A DNA stretch of 64,000 nt from Phormidium tenue FACHB-1050. GTDB taxonomy: Bacteria; Cyanobacteriota; Cyanobacteriia; Pseudanabaenales; Pseudanabaenaceae. The notes under the pieces were generated by a model. It was not told where the DNA came from. It saw only the letters and a program-made list of their open reading frames with translations, and searched no databases. Made by a program: the position numbers and the translations under genes. Positions 7,635 through 15,678 of this stretch are shown one piece after another. How positions within the stretch are numbered: the stretch's first letter is position 1; each line of letters starts with the position of its first letter. The DNA lies in contig NZ_JACJQY010000015.1 of NCBI RefSeq assembly GCF_014696925.1, positions 42,242 to 106,241 of the forward strand. The letters are read 5' to 3'.

Positions 7635-9361
7635 TTTCTATAGCCTACTACGCGATTTCGTCCTTGTTCTTTTGCTTGATACAGAGCGCGATCGGCTTTA
7701 ATCAATAAATCCAAGCTAGAACTATCCTCATCTGTCATGGTTGCGACTCCACAGCTTAATGACACAAAATCACTGGTTTTTGAACTTTTATGAGGAATAT
7801 TCAGATTACGCACATTCGTAACTATTCTATCGGCTACAGCTAACGCGGATTCATAATCAGTATGAGGAAGAATCACTGCAAATTCTTCACCTCCATAGCG
7901 ACCAGCCAGCTCACCACTGCGGACAGATTTATTAATAGCTTGTGCTACTTGCTGTAGGCATTTATCTCCAGATTGATGGCCATAGCTATCGTTATAAAGT
8001 TTAAAGTGATCAACATCACAGATGATTACAGAAAGATCTTGTTTGGTTTGAAAGTTTTTCATTAGAAAACGATCAAAATAACGTCGATTGGCTATCTGTG
8101 TTAGTTCATCAATATTTGAGGCGTAGCGGAACTTTTCTCCAAGTTGAATAATGGAAATCAAACTACTTAATAAAAATGAGAATAGAGCAGGAAATATGGA
8201 TAGCCAAAAGCTGAACAAAAAAGAGAGGTAACTAATTAAGACCAATCCTAATATTGAGATTAAAAGAAAAGTTAGGATGCCTGTAATAAATTGGGACTTT
8301 CCAAGATTGCCTCCTCTCAAAAATCCTGAAATTCCACTGACACCAATAGAAGCCCACAGAAGAACCCATATTCCTTCAATAAACTTTGGATAGGTTTGTA
8401 AAAAAGGACGGTTATCAATGGCTCCATTAATAATTTGTGATATCAGGTTGGCATGAATATGTACTCCTGGGATTTTGCCATATGGCGAAAAGAAGAAATC
8501 ACGGAGGCTTTCTGCGGTAGACCCAATTAACACAATTCGATTTTCAAATAGATTCTGTGGGTACGTACCATCTAGAACATTTGTTAGGGAAACTTCCTGA
8601 AAACATTCCCTCTGACAACGATAATTGAGCAAAATTTGGTAGCCACCGTTATCCACAAGTCCATAACCCGTTTGGAGAGAGCCTAATGGGGAAAATCTAG
8701 ATTTCCCCAAAATAACCGTGCGATCTTTATCAGAAGATATCTGTGGAACTATATTTTCTGAAGCTAAATAATTTAAGGCGATTTTGATTGAGAAGCTATA
8801 AATCATCTCTCCATTAGGCTTCTCAATAGATAGTAATCCTCGTCTTACAGAGCCATCTTGATCGACTACATTATCGACAAAGCCAACTTGTTTTTTATAA
8901 TCAATATAAGGGGGAGGTAGAACACTGGGAGCAACAAATTTTTCCGCGACAATCAAGTTAGGAGTAGACTGAAAAATCTGTTTTAACTCCTCAAACCCTG
9001 GTTCTACTGGGAGATCACGATATACATCTAAACCTATTACTCGTGGATTCCCTGATTTGATTTTCGCAATTAATTTTGCAACTACATTATCTGGAAACGG
9101 CCATCTCCCAACTTTTGCAATATCACGATCATCAAAAGTGACCATAACAATGCGAGATTCTAAACCTTCAGATGCTCTTAGTTGGAATAGTTGATCGAAA
9201 AACTTCAACTCTAGTAGTTGAAATAAACCAAGTATTTGTAAAGAGCAAATTAGAATCACGATTAAAATAGGAATCGTAAATATACTTGCTCGAAGTTTAT
9301 TTACGGTTCTAAGTATGCCTTTATTTAGCAAGCGTAACGGATTCAGATGTTTGAACGACAT
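7625..9361 (-). CDS. CHASE2-domain diguanylate cyclase (GGDEF)
   Basis: The membrane protein links an extracytoplasmic CHASE2 sensor to synthesis of cyclic di-GMP. An N-terminal membrane helix is followed by the CHASE2 region (FDQLFQLRA, IVMVTFDDRDIAKVGRWPFP, VIGLDVYRDLP, GSTAESLRDFFFSPYG). Three to four membrane helices follow, then a complete GGDEF domain with DELTQIANRRYFD and the active-site motif GRYGGEEFAVILPH. The frame opens with GTG 9439. ATG 9361 is preferred because it reduces the overlap with the upstream DUF928 gene to 41 nt. No EAL domain is present. Co-transcribed with DUF928 from the promoter at 10173-10226. Confidence 0.9.
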   Translation of the reverse strand: MSFKHLNPLRLLNKGILRTVNKLRASIFTIPILIVILICSLQILGLFQLLELKFFDQLFQLRASEGLESRIVMVTFDDRDIAKVGRWPFPDNVVAKLIAKIKSGNPRVIGLDVYRDLPVEPGFEELKQIFQSTPNLIVAEKFVAPSVLPPPYIDYKKQVGFVDNVVDQDGSVRRGLLSIEKPNGEMIYSFSIKIALNYLASENIVPQISSDKDRTVILGKSRFSPLGSLQTGYGLVDNGGYQILLNYRCQRECFQEVSLTNVLDGTYPQNLFENRIVLIGSTAESLRDFFFSPYGKIPGVHIHANLISQIINGAIDNRPFLQTYPKFIEGIWVLLWASIGVSGISGFLRGGNLGKSQFITGILTFLLISILGLVLISYLSFLFSFWLSIFPALFSFLLSSLISIIQLGEKFRYASNIDELTQIANRRYFDRFLMKNFQTKQDLSVIICDVDHFKLYNDSYGHQSGDKCLQQVAQAINKSVRSGELAGRYGGEEFAVILPHTDYESALAVADRIVTNVRNLNIPHKSSKTSDFVSLSCGVATMTDEDSSSLDLLIKADRALYQAKEQGRNRVVGYRKQE

Positions 9362-10043
9362 GATCTTTGAGCAACTTGTCCCAAGCTTTAGAAAGTGTTG
9401 GATTGTTAGGGGTTTGCTTTTGCAATCGATAGAGTTCACTGATCATGTCATACCAAATGCCATTTTCACCATATATAGCTACTCGATTAATGGGTGATGC
9501 TGTGCTTAGCTTAGTGGCAAGAGCTTGAGTCTGAGGGGTACGTTGAATCCAACCTGCGATCGCAGGGCTATCTGGTCGAAGTGCTTTCCCGCAGATGAAG
9601 GTCATAGTCCATTTGTATTTCTTGTTTACAACAAGATCTGGAGCTTGACTGGGATAGTTAATTGTCACAAAACCTGCATCCGCTGGTAAAGGTAAAAAAG
9701 TTTGGTAAACCTGTTCACTGTCTTCACTTTCAAGACTCAAAAATATTTGTTTAGCTGTGCTTTTGGTCTTAAATATCAGAAATTCAGGGCGATTAGAGAT
9801 TGTTAACCCATAGTTTGACTGGGGCAATATTGGTATTGTTTTCCTATTGGGTTGGGAAGAATCGGCTAAACAGCTTTGATCACGAGTTGCTGCGCCAGTT
9901 GTAGTCTTAGGCGCTCCACCACTGGGTGGCTTGAAATTAATGGTTTGCGCCATCACAATCTGAGGAGTAAAGGCTAATGGCAGTAACATAGCTGTTAATG
10001 TCGAAAGGCAAATCTTAGGTATCATCGATAGATTTGAGTGCAT
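9321..10043 (-). CDS. DUF928 domain protein, exported
   Basis: The protein has a signal peptide ending in VMAQ and the DUF928 pattern: LPQSNYGLTISNRPEFLIF, FVTINYP, YKWTMTFICGKALRPDSP and VAIYGENGIWYDMISELY. DUF928 proteins are cyanobacterial; their function is unknown. They are often found beside CHASE2, CHAT and haemagglutinin-repeat genes, as here. ATG 10043 is chosen because AAGGA lies 7 nt upstream; the frame runs on to 10088. Its 3' end overlaps the diguanylate cyclase start. Confidence 0.85.
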   Translation of the reverse strand: MHSNLSMIPKICLSTLTAMLLPLAFTPQIVMAQTINFKPPSGGAPKTTTGAATRDQSCLADSSQPNRKTIPILPQSNYGLTISNRPEFLIFKTKSTAKQIFLSLESEDSEQVYQTFLPLPADAGFVTINYPSQAPDLVVNKKYKWTMTFICGKALRPDSPAIAGWIQRTPQTQALATKLSTASPINRVAIYGENGIWYDMISELYRLQKQTPNNPTLSKAWDKLLKDHVVQTSESVTLAK

Positions 10044-10172
10044 CTTTATATCCTTAAGTGGGAGAAAATATTTATAACTAATACTCAATAGTAAAAAACA
10101 ACAAAAATATTGTCTTTTATTCTCGCTTTTTTATACCAGTAAAAGTAGTATTAGATACAATAACTAATAATA

Positions 10173-10226
10173 ATCATAATCTAATAACTAGGATTTTGCT
10201 ATGTCCAAAAGTTATACAAAAGATAT
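10173..10226 (-). promoter_or_regulatory. Direct-repeat promoter of the DUF928/CHASE2-GGDEF pair
   Basis: On the minus strand ATATCTTT (10219-10226) and ATAACTTT (10208-10215) are spaced 11 bp apart. Six bases on is a -35-like TAGCAA (10196-10201), then 17 bp, then a -10-like TATGAT (10173-10178). The same arrangement is seen at four other promoters in the window. The proximal half-site lies 165 bp above the start codon. Confidence 0.7.
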
Positions 10227-10347
10227 ATATAACCCTAGCTTTATAAGGCTATTAGCCATTTGAGTCAATTACCATCATAATCATATGTTTTTTTGGGATT
10301 GCTGTTTTTTGCCAGATAATTGATCGGATAGAAAGCCAAATATTTAC

Positions 10348-10463
10348 TATAGCTGTCGCCATTCTTGTTAGGGCATAAAACCCAAATAGTGTGAGGCGGC
10401 GTTTCGCGCCGCCTCACACTATTTGGGTTTTAATTTTTCCTAATACACTTGACTACAGCTATA
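10348..10463. mobile_element. TATAGC palindromic element E4
   Basis: A 116-bp element runs from TATAGCTGTCGCCATTC to CAGCTATA, with arms AAAACCCAAATAGTGTGA and core GGCGGCG-TTT-CGCGCCGCC. The central arms are the same as in the element at 41396. Confidence 0.75.
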
Positions 10464-10532
10464 GAATAAAAGCAGCTAGATAGTTTAGATTAAAATCTTT
10501 TATTAGCTATTTGATTGCCTAAGTGATGGAAT

Positions 10533-13175
10533 TTAAAGCCAGCTACCTACTAATACAAAAGCAGCCCAATAGTAGGGATGTCGGTATTGAGGATCTTTAA
10601 GTACTGAAAGTTGAGATTGTTGTAATGCTTCCGCTTTTGAGATAGTAGGTTGCTTGGTGAGAATGTCATAAAAGTTTGACATCAGCTGACTGGTTGAGTC
10701 ATCATTCACTGCCCATAGACTGCCAATCGTGCTACGCGCTCCCGATCGCAAAGCAATACCAGCAAGTCCCAAGATGGCTTTCACATCACCTTCGGCAGTT
10801 TTACAAGCACTGAGAACAAGTAACTCTAGAGGTTGTTTGCGATTGTCGGTGCGATCGCGCAAAAACTTATAGAAATCTGGAACAGTGACGCGATCATCCC
10901 AAGCCAGAATAAATGTTGAGTCTGGATCGGAGCTGAACTGTCCATGCGTCGCTAGGTGGACTATAGCTGTCCCTGCCTCCGATAGCCCTTTCTGTAAGCT
11001 CGTTTTAGTAAAGTCACTATTTAGTTCTAATTCAGTGGGAATTTGCTTAGAGATTTGGCTAGCCTCAAACTTCACACCTTGTAGCTCAGTAAAACCTTGC
11101 CTTGCTTCTGAAAGTCCGCCTAGCCAAACTTTCAGTTGTCCCCGATCTAGCGGCTTTGCTCCTAATATTTGTAATCCTGGGGTTAAAGCCATACTGTATT
11201 TTTCGATCGCATATTGCTTGCCATCATGTAGGGCGGACATGGGCAGATTTCGCAATGAGCCATCCAGAACAAATACTAAATTTTTGATTTGCTTTTCAGC
11301 GAGGGCTGTTTCTGAAGGACGGATGATCAAGTCGTATAGTTTTTGTGAGACTTTTAAGCGAATACGTTCAGAAAATGCTGGGTTCAGGGCTTGAAGAAAT
11401 TGATCTGCACTTTCTTCTAATTCTGTTTGCGATATATTCGAGGAAAAATACTGGAGAGGTTCTTTGGGTAATGAGAGGATCAATGCTAGGCGATCGCTTA
11501 AGATTGCTGAATAGATCACTGCGGAATTGGAGTCAACAGCATCAATTTGCTGTGGTTGGATATTGAGACAAGCTGCTCGAAAGAAATTTTCTAGTTCTAC
11601 GACTTGTAGTGACTCAAGGGTAAGCCGTGCTTGGATCAGGTTTTCTTGAGATGGTTTATCGCTTTTTAGTAATAGAGAGACGAGTTCACGATAAATTGGC
11701 TCGATGCGATCACGAAAGGCAAACTGAACTTCTGGCGATGACGCAACTAACTCTCGGCGAAGGTTTTGGATACTCTGCACAGCTTGGCGATACGCCTCGA
11801 TGGCGAGGTCAGATTTGCCCTGTTTGTTTAAGATGCGACCTGAGAGCCATTTCCAACGATAGAGTAAGTCATCGGCACTTATTGATTGAGCAAGCACGAG
11901 CGCCCGTTGGGAAAGCTGATAGGCCTCCGTGAGTTGTTGATTTTGTTCGTAAAGTCCACCTAAAGCACCAATTGCAAAGGACTCAGCCCTGCGGTCTTGA
12001 ATGGATTGGGCTTGCCGCAACGCTACCGTTAATAACTCGGCAATCCTTGATGGGGTAACGGGACGAGCATTTGCATCTTTAATCTTCATCAAGCTTTCGC
12101 TCAAATTGACGCTCAGATAAACACTGCGACGGCTAGGCTGCAATTTCGTCAGATCTGGTTCGATCTGTTGCCATAGTGGTTGAACTTGTTGCAAGCGATC
12201 GCTTTCAACGAGCAAACTTAAACTCAAAGCCTGTGCTTCTAAGCGCAGAATGCTTACAGGAGAAGTTTTTGCTGCTTGTTCATATTTTTGTAAAGCGCCA
12301 TCAATATCTTTGATAAACCTGAAGTTATTACCAATGCTGATTAATGTGGCGCTGCTCTCGGCAGGATTGTTTAGTTTTTGAGAGATCGCTAAGCTTTGTT
12401 CGAGGATTTTTTGAGACTTTGCAAGATCGCCAAGGGTCTGTAAGGTCGTGCCGAGGCTATGTAGGGCTACAGATTTAAGGAGTGAGTCTGGTTGCTTTTG
12501 GAGTCGTAATTCGATCGCTTCTAATTGTTCGCTCGCTAGACGAAATAGCCCTAAAGCTTGCAGAGCTTGTGCTTGATTGGTTTGACTACCTAATAGCCCA
12601 ATTTCGTCATCGAGTTGGGTGTATCGTTCCGCCGCTATTTTCCAATTGTCTAGGGCGGCTTGGGGATTGCCCATTGCAAGTTGGAGGCTACCCTGTGTAT
12701 TGCTGATTCTTGCCGCGATCGCTAGTCCTTCTTTACTCGCTAATAGCTGACTATCCAGTAAATTTGCACTCTGGGCTATCGTTTCTTGAGCTTGTTCCCA
12801 CTCGCCAAGTTCTTGATACGCCATTGAGAGATAATTTAGGCACAGCGCCTCATTTAACTGAGCGCGTAATTTTTCAGTTATGGTGTTTTGGCGAAGACGA
12901 TAGGTGAATAGAGCTTTTTGCCATGTGGCTACAGCTTCGGTAAGGTTGCCTTGTGCATAGAGGCGGCTTCCTTGCTCTATCAATGAAGGCTGATTGGACT
13001 GGGATAATTGTGTTGATAGGTTGGGATTATCCGCAGTTTGGTTACGGGTGGCGATCGCAGGTTGGATGATCGTGATTGAGCAGTAGGTAGCGATCGCCAA
13101 CATCAACAGGAATGTCAGTTTCTTTTTATTAATTATTTGCCAGAACTTTCGAGCAGTAGCGATCGCAAATTTCAT
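10533..13175 (-). CDS. TPR-CHAT domain protein (caspase-like protease)
   Basis: The 880-residue protein has an N-terminal hydrophobic signal or anchor (about 20-42). About ten TPR-like helical repeats follow up to residue 480, then a CHAT domain to the end. The catalytic dyad is visible: His744 in HLATHGQF and Cys791 in LELLVLSACKTAEGD, followed by GLAGIALRSGARS and the terminal HPYYWAAFVLVG. CHAT domains are caspase-fold proteases. It starts 15 bp after the second tpsA gene on the same strand, so it is probably the last gene of a tpsA1-tpsA2-CHAT operon. A role in maturation or release of the exoproteins is inferred from position only. Confidence 0.92.
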   Translation of the reverse strand: MKFAIATARKFWQIINKKKLTFLLMLAIATYCSITIIQPAIATRNQTADNPNLSTQLSQSNQPSLIEQGSRLYAQGNLTEAVATWQKALFTYRLRQNTITEKLRAQLNEALCLNYLSMAYQELGEWEQAQETIAQSANLLDSQLLASKEGLAIAARISNTQGSLQLAMGNPQAALDNWKIAAERYTQLDDEIGLLGSQTNQAQALQALGLFRLASEQLEAIELRLQKQPDSLLKSVALHSLGTTLQTLGDLAKSQKILEQSLAISQKLNNPAESSATLISIGNNFRFIKDIDGALQKYEQAAKTSPVSILRLEAQALSLSLLVESDRLQQVQPLWQQIEPDLTKLQPSRRSVYLSVNLSESLMKIKDANARPVTPSRIAELLTVALRQAQSIQDRRAESFAIGALGGLYEQNQQLTEAYQLSQRALVLAQSISADDLLYRWKWLSGRILNKQGKSDLAIEAYRQAVQSIQNLRRELVASSPEVQFAFRDRIEPIYRELVSLLLKSDKPSQENLIQARLTLESLQVVELENFFRAACLNIQPQQIDAVDSNSAVIYSAILSDRLALILSLPKEPLQYFSSNISQTELEESADQFLQALNPAFSERIRLKVSQKLYDLIIRPSETALAEKQIKNLVFVLDGSLRNLPMSALHDGKQYAIEKYSMALTPGLQILGAKPLDRGQLKVWLGGLSEARQGFTELQGVKFEASQISKQIPTELELNSDFTKTSLQKGLSEAGTAIVHLATHGQFSSDPDSTFILAWDDRVTVPDFYKFLRDRTDNRKQPLELLVLSACKTAEGDVKAILGLAGIALRSGARSTIGSLWAVNDDSTSQLMSNFYDILTKQPTISKAEALQQSQLSVLKDPQYRHPYYWAAFVLVGSWL

Positions 13176-13190
13176 GTTTTTTATCTCTAT

Positions 13191-15653
13191 CTATTTATTT
13201 GGATTTGTAGGACAAATGACAGGGGATCGCCACACTGGCTCTGTTGGTGAGTCCACATAGGCTAATAGTTTCAAGTTTCCATTTGCATCTTTTTCCCAGC
13301 CTTGGGCTTCAATTTGGGGGATGGGTTGCGTGGCAACTGGTTGATTGGACTGAGTGGCAACTTGATTGGACGGGGTTTGAGACGTGGGATTTGATTGCGA
13401 TGAGGGGATCTCGGTCAATCGTAAATCTCGCCAAATCGCTTGACTGGAAATCACCTTTGTGGCATCAGATGGAACGCCGCCGCGTCCAGTCACAATAAAC
13501 TCATTACCACGAATGCGATCGCAAGCCGCCACGATTTGCTGTTTATTGCCATCGGTTAGTTCATTGTCACCGATTAATTTATCGGCGGTGCGACCTGAGA
13601 CAAGCCCATTAAATTGTGGACCTAAAGATGAAGATGCGGTGATGTCACTGAGTGGAGTCAAGCGATCGACAAACTGAAAACCGATCACCACGCCTCGATC
13701 TGCGATAACCACCCGACCTCCAAAACTATTGATCGAAGTCGCAGTAATATCACTATTTTCTGTGGGAATTGCCACCAGAAGGGCTGTATTAATCGTAATA
13801 TTACCACCTGTCGCAGTTCCAAAGGCATTAGCGGAAATCGTACTACGATTGCGTAAAAGGATTAGGTTTGAATTCAGGTTGATATTGCCGCGACTGCCAC
13901 TCAAAGAATCAACGTTTATGCTTCCCTGATCAAGTAGAATTGATGGCGAGTTAATCGTGATGTTACCCACTGAGCCACTGCCAACATTGCTAGAGTCTGG
14001 GACTGTAAGTGAAGTATTAAAGTTGCTTGCACTGATAATCCCCCCATCGCGCACGATCAAGCGATCGCTATTAACTTGAATATTACCTCCATTTCCTGCG
14101 CCAAAAGTGGCATTGGCAAATAAACCACTCCGATTATTGCCATTCTGTCCAGAGATATCGATTAGTTTGGAATTGATCGATAAGTTTCCCGCATTACCAT
14201 TGTCTTGAGTATCAACTAAAATCTGTGCTCCATTCTTCAGTAAAATACTATCTGCTGTAATTCTTACATTTCCTCCATTACCAGTTCCCACTGATTCGCT
14301 GAAAATAGCTGACGGAAAGCGCGAATTACTCCCATCGAGAAAGATGCTTTTTGCAGTGATATCAATCGTACCCGCATTGCCAATCCCAATCGTACTAGCC
14401 GCCAAAATCGAACCGCCAGTCATTCGCAGATTATCTGTGGTAATTTTTAAGTTACCTCCATTACCCGTATCATAGGCAAGTACGCCAATAAATATAGGAA
14501 AGAATAGATTGTTAATATTTTGATTATTAATAATCAAGTCGATGTTTTTCGCGGTGATGTCGATGTTACCTGCATTGCCACTACCAGTGGACGCAGATGA
14601 CAGCACTACATTTTCATTAATTAGTAGCTTGTCGGTGGTAACAATAATATTTCCACCCTTTCCTGAAGAATCCGTATCAGTATATATACCGCTTTGTAGC
14701 GTATTGCTAGAGTCTCTGTTTATTGCGAAGAGTTCTGTAGCGCGGACAAATACATCACCGCTATTGCCATTGCCAAAAGTAAAAGATTGCAGTGCCGATC
14801 CACCGTCAAGAGTTACTTGTCTGCCCTGTACCTGAATGCTGCCCCCACCGTTAAGCCCACTTGTATCCGCTACGGATTCTTGATCTAGTCGGATATTTCC
14901 AAGACTAGGCGCATTATCATAATTTAAACTCAAGCCATTACCAGTTTGCGCGATCGCCACAAATCCATTACCAGCAACACTACCGAGTTCGATGCGTCCA
15001 CTTTCGGCGAATAAGTTTGCTCCTTGCAGTGTTACATCCCCTCCAACCAGCGCCAAAGCCTTACCAGTCAGTACGCTTAATGGACTACCTTGGGTAGCAG
15101 CGATCGCGCCATTAGTTAGCCCATTAAACTGTAAGCCAACTGGAGCACTGACTAGCAATAGAGGTGATGTGGTTTGTGTATTTGCCTCGGCTCTAAATTC
15201 ACTTCCATCTAGAAATCGAACACTATTTGCCGTAGTCGCCAAGAACGATCCGCCTATGTTCAAACTAGCATTTTGCCCAAAAATAATCCCATTGGGATTA
15301 ATCAAAAACAAATTTGCCGTGTTATTGGCACTAATGAGACCATCAATACTTGAGATTGAATTCCCAGTTACACGAACTAGGATATTTTGGATAGCAGGAA
15401 GATTATCGAAAAAAGCTTCAGTGCCTGTGGGCAAAGAGAACTGACTAAAGCTATGAAATAAGTTGGTGTTTGCTGTAGTCCCTCCTGTAATTGTGAACAA
15501 TGGATTGGTATCAACAACAACTGAAGGGCTGGGCAATGTGGCATCTGGGGTGATTTGGGCAAATGTATGCTGGGGAATACATACAGCGGAAATATTCGCA
15601 AACAAAAAAGCTGCGATCGCATTTCTAAGACTATTTTCCCGTAAAATCTTCAT
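13191..15653 (-). CDS. TpsA2: filamentous haemagglutinin-type exoprotein
   Basis: The 820-residue exoprotein belongs to a two-partner secretion system. A signal peptide (to about residue 32) is followed by the TPS secretion domain with NTNLFHSFSQFSLP, NLFLINPNGIIFGQNASL and GGSFLATTANSVRFLDGS. A long run of imperfect Gly/Asn-rich beta-helix repeats (GNGGNI-type) and a C-terminal domain with RDLRL and EAQGWEKDANGNLKLLAY follow. It would be exported through the TpsB pore and displayed or released. It is a tandem paralogue of the upstream gene; the last 220 bp of the two are almost identical at DNA level. Confidence 0.93.
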   Translation of the reverse strand: MKILRENSLRNAIAAFLFANISAVCIPQHTFAQITPDATLPSPSVVVDTNPLFTITGGTTANTNLFHSFSQFSLPTGTEAFFDNLPAIQNILVRVTGNSISSIDGLISANNTANLFLINPNGIIFGQNASLNIGGSFLATTANSVRFLDGSEFRAEANTQTTSPLLLVSAPVGLQFNGLTNGAIAATQGSPLSVLTGKALALVGGDVTLQGANLFAESGRIELGSVAGNGFVAIAQTGNGLSLNYDNAPSLGNIRLDQESVADTSGLNGGGSIQVQGRQVTLDGGSALQSFTFGNGNSGDVFVRATELFAINRDSSNTLQSGIYTDTDSSGKGGNIIVTTDKLLINENVVLSSASTGSGNAGNIDITAKNIDLIINNQNINNLFFPIFIGVLAYDTGNGGNLKITTDNLRMTGGSILAASTIGIGNAGTIDITAKSIFLDGSNSRFPSAIFSESVGTGNGGNVRITADSILLKNGAQILVDTQDNGNAGNLSINSKLIDISGQNGNNRSGLFANATFGAGNGGNIQVNSDRLIVRDGGIISASNFNTSLTVPDSSNVGSGSVGNITINSPSILLDQGSINVDSLSGSRGNINLNSNLILLRNRSTISANAFGTATGGNITINTALLVAIPTENSDITATSINSFGGRVVIADRGVVIGFQFVDRLTPLSDITASSSLGPQFNGLVSGRTADKLIGDNELTDGNKQQIVAACDRIRGNEFIVTGRGGVPSDATKVISSQAIWRDLRLTEIPSSQSNPTSQTPSNQVATQSNQPVATQPIPQIEAQGWEKDANGNLKLLAYVDSPTEPVWRSPVICPTNPNK

Positions 15654-15678
15654 GCTATCTTCAGCCCTAACTAACCAA

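Noticed and set aside
10885..11394. 169-codon plus-strand ORF opposite the CHAT gene
   Set aside because: It is antisense to a strong, domain-bearing coding sequence and has no recognisable protein features.
14992..15444. 150-codon plus-strand ORF opposite tpsA2 (and similar ones opposite tpsA1)
   Set aside because: It arises from the regular Gly/Asn-rich repeats of the sense strand and is repeated in both paralogues for that reason.
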